Virus record (IMG/VR): IMGVR_UViG_3300017917_000553
Span: 1 to 25,805 of that record
Length of the DNA stretch: 25,805 bases
From: a virus
Reading direction: 5' to 3' (one strand)
Shown: one piece after another, positions 10,330 through 17,815 of the stretch
Layout of the letters: the number at the start of each line of letters is the position of its first letter
Position numbering within the stretch: the stretch's first letter is position 1
The notes under the pieces: generated by a model
The model's input: only the letters and a program-made list of their open reading frames with translations
Database searches by the model: none
What the model was told of the DNA's origin: nothing
Translations under genes and position numbers: made by a program

Positions 10330-11940
10330 TTATGTCTCCCTATCAGTATCTTTAGGAGCGAATCTATCTGGTGCAAAATTCTCGTGTAGAATCCAAGGTT
10401 CATGCATAGGTACACGCTTCATAATACTGTTAATTGTTCCTGCGTTATATTTCTTATCCCAACCTGCACCGGTAGATGTTGCAGGCGCAGGGTGAGTCGT
10501 TAACGGAGTTAGCGGCGAAGCCGCGTCCGCGATAGCGGCCGAAGGACCGTTTAGATCAATTTTAGATCCCTCAACTTTGATCGCTGTACCGCTTTTGATA
10601 TCTGTTGTAGATCCTGCTGTGATCTTGTTACTTGTACCTGTTCTAATATCGTAACTTTCCGATGTGGTAAATTTAGCAGCACCGCCGTTGATCTGTTCGA
10701 AGTCTCCGCCCAGAGTGATTTTACCGTCCTCTCCTGCGATCAGTTCCCAGTTTGTTTTCATTTCCATTCTGGTTCTACCGGACACCGCTTTCATGTTTAT
10801 ATTTCTACCGGCTTCAAGATTAATGTCTCTGTCGGCTCTAATATTAAGATCGGTTTGCGTATGAATCGAAACACTGTCTTCGGCATAGATATCTATTTTT
10901 CCATTACTGGTCATTTCTATCCAAGTAGTGCCTCTAGAATTTCCTATGTAGATTAAATCTTCAGAATTGTGTAATAGTATCTGATGTCCTGTTCTAGTTC
11001 TTACCCTAAAATATTCTCCGTAAGGAATAGTAGGATCACCTTTTCCTCCTTTGAGAACATCTACATATGCATCGCCCTGCCCTAATTCTCCTGCAGGTTT
11101 TTTACGCTGATATCTATCGTCACCATCATCCATGACAAACTGAGTACCGCCTAGTCTTGACACAGGGACCGGAGTATCTGTAGGACCCTGTAGCTTACCA
11201 ATGACAGATCGTTTAGCGTTATTTCTTCTATCTACTGGTCCTGGGGTGCTGATACCAAACACTGAACTAGGAACTTCACGTCGTGAACTTGATGTTGTAA
11301 TTCCTCGTATATCATCCTCTAACAATCCCTGTCTTAAAAATGCTTCAGCGATAGGGTGTACTGGTTTCTTGATTTTATCTACGTCAGTTTTTTGTTCTAC
11401 AGAATTTAATTTTTTGTTGATTTCAGCCACAGGCAACGGTAGGCTTGAATTGTATCTTTTTTTATCTTCTGAAGAAACATCAAGTTCGGTCGAAGCGCCT
11501 ATAGCAGGAACCATATGATTGGCAAATCTAGGAGGCACACAGGCTATCCAAAAACCTTGGCTAGGATCGCCGTCCACAAAAACGCACAATACTGTAACGC
11601 CTACATCTGGCGGGACAAACCACATGCCGTAGCTTTTCTGCGTGTCGTTGAAAGCTTCTGATGTGGTAGATCTTGCATTGGGATTCTCTGCACCTGTGGG
11701 GCTGGTTGTATTCTTTCCTAAGAATTCGTAGGCTGTTGATCCAAAAAATGGACTGGCATATTTGACCTGATAGACTTGGTTGTCGTCGGCCAGTTCGTTG
11801 CCTTGATCTCTTAATAGAGTTACTTCCAGCGTTCCCATGAATGTAGGATCCAAGTGGCTGACTACCCTTGCAAGGTATATGCCTGTGCCTACGCTTCTTT
11901 TGTTGGTAACGTTAGCGGGAACTCTTCTTATCTGTGCCAT
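10330..11940 (-). CDS. gp5: Baseplate central spike protein gp5 (VgrG-like, no lysozyme domain)
   Basis: This protein forms the trimeric needle under the tail hub that pierces the cell envelope. Residues 1 to about 160 form the OB-fold: GIYLARVVSHLDPTFMGTLE, then YGMWFVPPDVGVTVLCVFVD. Residues about 160-300 are a linker with GGTQFVMDDGDDRYQRKKP and RVRTRTGHQILLHNSED, as in VgrG proteins. Residues about 300-470 are a run of short strands (SVSIHTQTDLNIRADRDINL, EAGRNINMKAVSGRTRMEMK) that fits the triple-stranded beta-helix. The tail ends with VPMHEPWILHENF. T4 gp5 (575 residues) carries a lysozyme domain between the OB-fold and the helix; nothing like it is visible here. It lies 14 bases after the hub gene and 1 base before gp25. 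Confidence 0.9.
   Translation of the reverse strand: MAQIRRVPANVTNKRSVGTGIYLARVVSHLDPTFMGTLEVTLLRDQGNELADDNQVYQVKYASPFFGSTAYEFLGKNTTSPTGAENPNARSTTSEAFNDTQKSYGMWFVPPDVGVTVLCVFVDGDPSQGFWIACVPPRFANHMVPAIGASTELDVSSEDKKRYNSSLPLPVAEINKKLNSVEQKTDVDKIKKPVHPIAEAFLRQGLLEDDIRGITTSSSRREVPSSVFGISTPGPVDRRNNAKRSVIGKLQGPTDTPVPVSRLGGTQFVMDDGDDRYQRKKPAGELGQGDAYVDVLKGGKGDPTIPYGEYFRVRTRTGHQILLHNSEDLIYIGNSRGTTWIEMTSNGKIDIYAEDSVSIHTQTDLNIRADRDINLEAGRNINMKAVSGRTRMEMKTNWELIAGEDGKITLGGDFEQINGGAAKFTTSESYDIRTGTSNKITAGSTTDIKSGTAIKVEGSKIDLNGPSAAIADAASPLTPLTTHPAPATSTGAGWDKKYNAGTINSIMKRVPMHEPWILHENFAPDRFAPKDTDRET
10336..10341 (-). promoter_or_regulatory. Ribosome binding site deciding the gp25 start
   Basis: The minus strand reads AGGGAG here, 7 bases before the ATG at 10328 and inside the last codons of gp5. 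It supports the short gp25 start over the 29-codon longer reading. Confidence 0.75.
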
Positions 11941-11954
11941 TTAAATTCCAATAA

Positions 11955-14459
11955 TTAATTTTCTGGTAACCTTAGATTACTAGCTGCGTTGGCAAGTCTA
12001 GTAATTCCGCTGGAAACTGCTGCTGCTTGTGTTCTAACAAACGATGCTAGATTTCCTCTTTGACCTCCAAGTGCTGCTAGTTCTGTTTGTACAGGAACCG
12101 GAGGAGGGGGATCTCTAGTAACTTCTGGCTGAGGCGGGGTATTAAGACCGTTAGGCTGTGGTTTAGGTTGATTAACATCGACTGCCAGTGCGTTTTCTTT
12201 ATCTGCATCAACTGGTTGTAGTCCTTCAAGATCTTTGTCCTGCAATGGCATCCTAATACATTTTAATTTTTGTTTGAATATCCCGTCTACAAAAGTGCTT
12301 TCTACCAAAGTCACTCTGTATATTCCTGTAAACGGAGATACCTTTCCCCGCTTTGACCATTTATACTGACCTGTTACAGGATCAACGTCTTGGGGATTTT
12401 GAAATCTCACAAAAATATAAACATCGCTGCCTTCGTAGTTAGCCGATCCATCGTTGGTTATCTGGGGAGTCGCGGCACTAGGAGTAGCAAAGTGATTGGC
12501 GATTCCCGAATCAACTAACCAATAGGTATCTCCTAGTATTTCCAGATCAACAGTGACTAAGTCAGCACTGCTGCCTGTGATAAAGGCTTTGTGGAAAGAT
12601 TCTGCTACTTTCTGTTCTGTGGTTTTAGTTCCTCCACCACCTTGATTTTCTTTCTTCAGTGCGTTGGGGTCTCTTAATAATCTTCTTCTTCCGGTATAGG
12701 CCAGCTGAACCTGAGGATTGCCACCGTTAGTGGTATTGACATTTTTTCCTGGCTGCGGTGCTGGGCCTTGTTGATCAGGGTTAGTAACCTGTGCAGATCT
12801 AGCTTCAGGCTGAGGATTGTTTCCTGTAAAGAACAGGTTGTTAATCTGTATGTTAAAGTTTAATATGTCTACGTTCTTTCCTGTGTAGATATAATTGTAT
12901 TCTTTAACAATTTGTTTTTCCAGAGCCTTGTATCCCACCGCCGCTGCGTTGGGGTTAGAGAATACTGTGTGATGTACTAGGTAAGGAACCACTCTGTAAA
13001 TTATCACTTTACTAAAGTCGCCTAATAAGGTATCAAACTCTCCAAATTTCATTTGAACATCTAACTTAAACCATCTGATGTAACCTTCTTTGGTCAGCTT
13101 ATTAGGATCAATAGCATCCTTGGCATACTTGGAACTGAGCACCAACTGTGTTATTATGTCTGTCAGCGACTGTGCCTGAGAAAATTGAAATTCTCTATTT
13201 TTAGGATCAATGGTTAACTTATCTCTGTTAACCTTTCCTGTCTTGGGATCTACTTTGTCTCGTTCAAAGCCGAAACCAAAATGTCCGCCGCTCTGTGGGC
13301 CGAAGCCGAACGGAGATGCTCCGATGTCGTTGGGATCAAAGTTGGCAGGATCTGGAACCGCGGGTTTAGGATTTCCTGCCTTTTTCTTTTGAGGAGCTTT
13401 GGGATTTTCTTTGGCTCGTTTACTGTCATCTGTTTTTGCCGTTTCCCACACAGGACTTTTGTCTGCGGTGGTAGGAAAATCTACGATATAAATGTCTGGC
13501 TGCTCTAGACGTTTCTCATCTTTGAGTTTTTTCTCGTTGTCATTGAGCACCTTGGTTAAGTTCTGACAGGCTTCTCCTACTGTATCTCCTTTGAGTTTTA
13601 GATCAGTATAGGTAATATTATAGTTGTCTGAAAAGCCTTGATGATTATAAGGAACTCCTTCTACTCTGTACTTACTGCCCGCTTCAGTTACTTCGAATTT
13701 GATACTGGTCAACTTCATCACAAAGTATTTTGATTTAACTATTCGAAGATCCTGCATCTTTTCGTCATATCCTTTGAAATCTAATTTCAAAAGATACGGT
13801 GCATTGTCGAGGTAATTGGCATATTTGTTAGATATCGCTGCTACCTGCATGCTCTGTAATAATAAACCCATGCTGTATGGTTCTATTATTTCAAAACTAA
13901 ATTTAACGGCATTACTGTTTCCAGTCTTTGGACTGGCTGCAATTACAGATTGCATAGTAAAGTTGTTGACAAAATACTCCGGGACTCCGTATTCTGTATT
14001 AGCTCTTTGTGATTCGTATCTACCACCAGAGCTAAAAACTACTCCTGTTAAGGCTGCATCGTTGTCTCGATATAATTTAGGATTATTAAATTGTTCCTTG
14101 GTCAAGCAGGCCAACGTCCACAACGGAGAATAAGATGCGAACTGATGTAAAGGATTAGAAACTACATTTATCAATGCAGAGCCGCCGGCAACGTTTACAG
14201 ATTTATTTTTTGTAGCTGTTGATTTTCCGTTTTTTATAGTGTTTGTCGCAGCTTCTTCTTTTTTATCTGTGACTCGTTCAGCAGTACCCTGAGTTACTGT
14301 AGAATTAACAGGTGCTGGTTGTTGAGCTGAACCGTCTGGCTTTCTATTATTTTCAATGGCATTAGCTACTGCGGCTACTGGTCCGGCGACCTGAGTGATT
14401 TTTCTTCTAATATCTTCTACGGCACTTATAGTCGGTAATATACTGTCAAGTAAGGCCAT
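11955..14459 (-). CDS. Large baseplate hub protein (gp27-like candidate)
   Basis: 834 residues, encoded between gp53 and the spike gene gp5. In contractile systems this is the usual place for the hub ring that holds the spike, so I infer a hub role. The sequence alone does not prove gp27 homology, and T4 gp27 is only 391 residues. Residues about 95-290 look like a beta-rich hub domain (HQFASYSPLWTLACLTKEQF, FVMKLTSIKFEVTEAGSKYR). Residues about 290-400 and 560-610 are low-complexity linkers rich in Pro, Gln, Asn and Lys. Residues about 420-560 and 620-750 are again folded, with YWLVDSGIANHF and GIYRVTLVESTFVDGIFKQK. The C-terminus is Pro-rich and then helical. An AGGAG ribosome site (14466-14470) stands 6 bases ahead of the ATG, and the gene begins 1 base after the gp53 stop. 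Confidence 0.6.
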   Translation of the reverse strand: MALLDSILPTISAVEDIRRKITQVAGPVAAVANAIENNRKPDGSAQQPAPVNSTVTQGTAERVTDKKEEAATNTIKNGKSTATKNKSVNVAGGSALINVVSNPLHQFASYSPLWTLACLTKEQFNNPKLYRDNDAALTGVVFSSGGRYESQRANTEYGVPEYFVNNFTMQSVIAASPKTGNSNAVKFSFEIIEPYSMGLLLQSMQVAAISNKYANYLDNAPYLLKLDFKGYDEKMQDLRIVKSKYFVMKLTSIKFEVTEAGSKYRVEGVPYNHQGFSDNYNITYTDLKLKGDTVGEACQNLTKVLNDNEKKLKDEKRLEQPDIYIVDFPTTADKSPVWETAKTDDSKRAKENPKAPQKKKAGNPKPAVPDPANFDPNDIGASPFGFGPQSGGHFGFGFERDKVDPKTGKVNRDKLTIDPKNREFQFSQAQSLTDIITQLVLSSKYAKDAIDPNKLTKEGYIRWFKLDVQMKFGEFDTLLGDFSKVIIYRVVPYLVHHTVFSNPNAAAVGYKALEKQIVKEYNYIYTGKNVDILNFNIQINNLFFTGNNPQPEARSAQVTNPDQQGPAPQPGKNVNTTNGGNPQVQLAYTGRRRLLRDPNALKKENQGGGGTKTTEQKVAESFHKAFITGSSADLVTVDLEILGDTYWLVDSGIANHFATPSAATPQITNDGSANYEGSDVYIFVRFQNPQDVDPVTGQYKWSKRGKVSPFTGIYRVTLVESTFVDGIFKQKLKCIRMPLQDKDLEGLQPVDADKENALAVDVNQPKPQPNGLNTPPQPEVTRDPPPPVPVQTELAALGGQRGNLASFVRTQAAAVSSGITRLANAASNLRLPEN

Positions 14460-14460
14460 G

Positions 14461-14760
14461 TTAGACTCCTAGGTATTGTTCTAGGTTTGATTGTTTAGGT
14501 AGGTATATTGTCTTTCCGGGTAAAAAATCATAGATAGGATCTTTTAATACATCCATGTTTCTCTGAACAAACACCCACCATAGTTTTGCATTTCCGTAAA
14601 CATCATAGGCTAACAAATCTGGTCTATGTCTGTACTGATTTTCAATGACATATTTAAAATCGTCATCTTCAGCAGGAATAGGTCTTATTCTTAGAGTTTC
14701 TAGATAAAGATTGTTCTGAGGTGTTGCCGCCCACGGTGAACTATTTGTATATGTTGCCAT
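14461..14760 (-). CDS. gp53: Baseplate wedge protein gp53
   Basis: gp53 is a wedge component that joins adjacent wedges; its core is a LysM-like fold also seen in P2 gpX. The 99-residue product has the characteristic order: YLETLRIRPIPAEDDDFKYV, then YRHRPDLLAYDVYGNAKLWW, then FVQRNMDVLKDPIYDF and a C-terminal PGKTIYLPK. The pattern of a disordered N-terminus, RxDLLAxDxYGxxxLWW and a late PGxxIxLP is typical of the family. T4 gp53 is about twice as long (196), so this is a compact version. Its ATG overlaps the upstream stop by 1 base (TAATG), which suggests translational coupling. Confidence 0.85.
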   Translation of the reverse strand: MATYTNSSPWAATPQNNLYLETLRIRPIPAEDDDFKYVIENQYRHRPDLLAYDVYGNAKLWWVFVQRNMDVLKDPIYDFLPGKTIYLPKQSNLEQYLGV

Positions 14761-15848
14761 TATAGATATCCTACTCCGTCAGGACCAACCATCTTACCAG
14801 CTGCATATGACTGTAAATTAAATTTACGCAGAGCTTCTCTGCTGTAAACAGGAACACAGGTAACAGATATTGTACTGACTACTGGTACCCAAGTATTGGT
14901 TTTAAACAATGTACATCTTACGTAATTAACATCTTCTTTGAGGTCAACTGAAAACTGTGTGATGATTACAGGAATCTTATCAAAGACGCTGGCTCCATAT
15001 CCATAAAGGTGACAGATGATTGGAGGATTTCCTGCGTTGGCGCTCTGTCCGAAAAACATTTTTGTCGCTGTTTTAAAAAATGTTGTGGCTGCGATCCAAT
15101 ATGCTGCATCTGTTTCTGTTTCTGAAGTGAATTCGCCGCTGATCTGAATGTCATCTACTGTGCTGCTTTTATAAGAATAGTAAGGATAGTTACTGTGTAC
15201 TAGATCGACACGCTGATAATCAGCTTTGGTAGAAACTGTGATGTTTGGCAGATAAGGAAATACTACGCCGCCTGTGTCTCGTAGTCTGTTAAACATTTCA
15301 GAATTGAATAATTGCCACGGAGCATTTATTCTTACTCGCCAATCATCTTTACTGCCTGGATCTAATTTTATCGCAGCGCCTTGGCTCTTAAATAAATCTG
15401 CGCCTCTGGGTAAATTTGCGCCTCTTTTTAGGCTAAGTATATCGTTAAGGGTTCCTGCAGTCTTACTAATAGCACCTGCTAAACTTTGAAGTCCACTACC
15501 TAAATTACCCCCAGTTAACTTACTTAAACTACTGGTTATGTCTGCTCTGATGGCACTTGTACTACCGGCTAAACTTTGCAATCCTGCGTTGGCTTGGCCG
15601 ATGATAGAATTAAATTTTCCTGCGTTGTCACCGAATGACGCTCCGGCGGCATTCTTAATAGCTGATGTAGCTCCGTTTAAACCGCTGCCTATTTCGCCAG
15701 CAAGGCCCGATATTTTTTTATCTAATTCTGCTTTTTGAATCTCATTAGAAGCAGACAATATCGCAGCATTGGCAGAGTTAGTAACTTCCTGCGTAGCAGC
15801 ATTAGCGGCCTGTACTAATTTAGCATAAGGGTTTGTTGGTAATGTCAT
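14760..15848 (-). CDS. Tail tube cap/initiator protein (gp48/gp54-like)
   Basis: First gene of the minus-strand baseplate operon, 362 residues (T4 gp48 is 364, gp54 is 320). The N-terminal 150 residues are Ala/Ser/Gly-rich and helical, with the phrase LQSLAG occurring twice. From about residue 165 a beta-rich domain begins: DDWRVRINAPWQLFNSEMFN, VVFPYLPNITVSTKADYQRV, then ISGEFTSETETDAAYW and VRCTLFKTNTWVPVVSTISV. This resembles the tail-tube fold shared by gp19, gp48 and gp54, so a protein that sits on the hub and starts the inner tube is the best reading. I cannot separate gp48 from gp54. Downstream gp53 overlaps by 1 base. A late-promoter-like TAATAAATA lies 27 bases upstream. Confidence 0.65.
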   Translation of the reverse strand: MTLPTNPYAKLVQAANAATQEVTNSANAAILSASNEIQKAELDKKISGLAGEIGSGLNGATSAIKNAAGASFGDNAGKFNSIIGQANAGLQSLAGSTSAIRADITSSLSKLTGGNLGSGLQSLAGAISKTAGTLNDILSLKRGANLPRGADLFKSQGAAIKLDPGSKDDWRVRINAPWQLFNSEMFNRLRDTGGVVFPYLPNITVSTKADYQRVDLVHSNYPYYSYKSSTVDDIQISGEFTSETETDAAYWIAATTFFKTATKMFFGQSANAGNPPIICHLYGYGASVFDKIPVIITQFSVDLKEDVNYVRCTLFKTNTWVPVVSTISVTCVPVYSREALRKFNLQSYAAGKMVGPDGVGYL

Positions 15849-15875
15849 TTTGGTAAGATTGATCCCTGTTAACTC

Positions 15876-15884
15876 TATTTATTA
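15876..15884 (-). promoter_or_regulatory. Putative late promoter of the baseplate operon
   Basis: The minus strand reads TAATAAATA, one base from the T4 late core TATAAATA. It sits 27 bases before the ATG of the first baseplate gene and in the divergent gap with gp55. The same nonamer occurs before the structural gene at 20833, which makes chance less likely. Confidence 0.6.
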
Positions 15885-15914
15885 CTACAGAAATATGCTA
15901 ATATTATAAGTAGT

Positions 15915-15920
15915 AGAGGA
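15915..15920 (+). promoter_or_regulatory. Ribosome binding site deciding the gp55 start
   Basis: AGAGGA stands 9 bases before the ATG at 15930. The frame could also begin at a TTG at 15921, but that would leave no room for this site. The ATG gives MTQPPKIKYLTNKDL, which aligns with the T4 gp55 N-terminus. Confidence 0.65.
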
Positions 15921-15929
15921 TTGGAAATA

Positions 15930-16772
15930 ATGACACAACCACCAAAAATAAAGTACCTAACAAACAAAGATTTATTAAAAGAAATACACCTAAGCAAGAA
16001 CACATACTGCATATTCACTAAACCAGAATACCATGAATATGATCTAATTATACCAAATTTAGAAAAACTTAATATACGAACTGTAGCAGAAGCCAAAAGA
16101 AACAAGGCTAGTAGATTAGCTAAACAGGCGTATGAACAATCAGACAGAAAACGTCCGCAAAAAGAATTCGAAATTGATTACAGAAAAATCGCTAAACAAG
16201 ATTTAGTTTTCCGTGTAATGACTTTCGAACATGTTCCATTAGCTCCTGGAAGAAAGAAAACTTTAAAAAATACTGCGGACAGTCACGAAAAAGTAAACTT
16301 TCCTCCTTTCCAACATTGGAAATATGACGAAAACGACAATTTAATCTGTGTCGGAAAAAGTCATTGGGTAGGCGGTCTTAAAACTGGAAAGTTTTCCAAG
16401 GATCACGGACAGATGACTGACAATCTTGCCCGTATGTTTTTAAAACTCTGCGATCGTTATGCTACCAGAGGCAACGTCAGAGGCTATACCTACAACGATG
16501 AGATGAAGGGACAAGCCATTCTTCAACTAACACAGATAGGACTACAATTTGATGAAAGCAAATCTGATAATCCTTTCGCTTACTATACTGCTGCTGTCAC
16601 TAATTCATTCGTTAGAATTATCAACATTGAGAAACGTAACCAAAACATTAGAGACGACATTCTCGAAATGAACGGTATGAATCCAAGTTGGACTCGTCAA
16701 AACGGTGGAAGTTCTGGCGCAAGTAGCGGACCGGTAGTCAGCGGTACCGTAGATGGAAGCGATTGGGATTGA
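15930..16772 (+). CDS. gp55: Late-transcription sigma factor gp55
   Basis: gp55 binds host RNA polymerase core and directs it to late promoters (TATAAATA-like -10 sites), acting with the sliding clamp in T4. The product starts IKYLTNKDLLKEI, close to T4 YNYVNNKELLQAI. Residues about 170-235 hold the sigma region 2-like core: MFLKLCDRYATRGNVRGYTY, then GLQFDESKSDNPFAYYTAAV, then TNSFVRIINIEKRNQ. The C-terminus is a Gly/Ser-rich stretch ending acidic (VDGSDWD), comparable to the acidic, clamp-binding tail of T4 gp55. At 280 residues it exceeds T4 (185); the surplus is a charged segment at about residues 35-140. It opens the plus-strand gp55-gp47-gp46 block and is divergent from the tail operon it probably activates. 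Confidence 0.9.
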   Translation: MTQPPKIKYLTNKDLLKEIHLSKNTYCIFTKPEYHEYDLIIPNLEKLNIRTVAEAKRNKASRLAKQAYEQSDRKRPQKEFEIDYRKIAKQDLVFRVMTFEHVPLAPGRKKTLKNTADSHEKVNFPPFQHWKYDENDNLICVGKSHWVGGLKTGKFSKDHGQMTDNLARMFLKLCDRYATRGNVRGYTYNDEMKGQAILQLTQIGLQFDESKSDNPFAYYTAAVTNSFVRIINIEKRNQNIRDDILEMNGMNPSWTRQNGGSSGASSGPVVSGTVDGSDWD

Positions 16773-16804
16773 TTTAATTCTTACAACAGCGTACACTATA
16801 ATCT

Positions 16805-17815
16805 ATGAGTTTATTCAAGAAAGCTGCGTGTTTTACCGATATACATTTTGGTTTAAAGTCTGGAAGTCGTTTACATAATTCCGACTGCGAAGACTTTGTC
16901 AAGTGGTTTTGTGATACTGCCAAAGCTGAGGGCTGCGAAACTGCTTTCTTTCTAGGCGACTGGCATCATAATAGAAGCACCACTGATGTTTCTACTATGA
17001 ACTATACCGTGTCGAACTTAGAAAGACTGAGTCAAAACTTTGAAAAAGTGTATTTCATTCTAGGAAACCACGATTTGTTCTACAAAGACAAACGTGAAAT
17101 TAACTCTATTGAGTTTATGAGATTGTTTCCTAATGTCGTTCCTATAAAAGATCCGTTTACAGAAGGCGATGTTACTATTCTGCCTTGGCTAGTAGCGGAC
17201 GAATGGCAGCAGGTTCCTAAGATCAAGAGTAGATATATTTTCGGTCACTTGGAATTGCCGAACTTTTATATGAACGCTATGGTGCAGATGCCGGATCACG
17301 GACAGTTGCAGAGCACACACTTTGTCAATCAAGAATATGTATTCAGCGGACACTTTCATAAAAGACAAAGCAGCAGGAATATTACCTACATTGGAAATGC
17401 ATTCCCCCATAACTATGCTGATGCCGGTGACGATGATCGAGGTATGATGATCCTCGAGTGGGGAGGTACTCCTGTTTATAAGTCGTGGCCTAATCAGCCA
17501 GTTTATAGGACTTATAAGTTAAGTCAGATTATTGATAGCCCAGACAAGCTATTGCGTGAAAAAATGCACTGTCGAGTAACCATCGACCTGCCTATCAGTT
17601 TTGAAGAAGCAAACTTCATCAGAGAAACATTTATTCCTCAGTATAATCTCAGAGAGTTAATGTTGATTCCTGAAAAAGTTGATGTGGAATCAAACTCAAC
17701 TCCTATAGATATTAACTTCGAATCTGTAGATACTATCGTGATGAATCAGATCAACGCTATCGATTCTGAAACCTACGATAAAAAACTGCTCTTGGAAATT
17801 TATAAAGATCTATGA
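16805..17815 (+). CDS. gp47: Recombination nuclease subunit gp47 (Mre11/SbcD-like)
   Basis: gp47 is the metal-dependent phosphoesterase half of the gp46/gp47 complex, which resects DNA ends for recombination-dependent replication. All the metallophosphatase motifs are visible: DIHFG with D12 and H14, GDWHHNR with D52, GNHD at 87-90, GHLE at 147-150, and GHFHKRQ with H183 and H185. The 336-residue length is close to T4 gp47 (339). The gene begins 32 bases after gp55 and overlaps gp46 by 4 bases (ATGA at 17812), so the two subunits are probably translated in a coupled way. No clear ribosome site precedes the ATG. Confidence 0.95.
   Translation: MSLFKKAACFTDIHFGLKSGSRLHNSDCEDFVKWFCDTAKAEGCETAFFLGDWHHNRSTTDVSTMNYTVSNLERLSQNFEKVYFILGNHDLFYKDKREINSIEFMRLFPNVVPIKDPFTEGDVTILPWLVADEWQQVPKIKSRYIFGHLELPNFYMNAMVQMPDHGQLQSTHFVNQEYVFSGHFHKRQSSRNITYIGNAFPHNYADAGDDDRGMMILEWGGTPVYKSWPNQPVYRTYKLSQIIDSPDKLLREKMHCRVTIDLPISFEEANFIRETFIPQYNLRELMLIPEKVDVESNSTPIDINFESVDTIVMNQINAIDSETYDKKLLLEIYKDL

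Noticed and set aside
10329-10415. A longer N-terminus for gp25
   Set aside because: The extra 29 codons lie inside gp5 in another frame, and a good ribosome site supports the ATG at 10328.
16797-16802. A perfect TATAAT hexamer before gp47
   Set aside because: It lies only 2 bases before the gp47 ATG, so a transcript from it would start inside the gene, and there is no matching -35 box.
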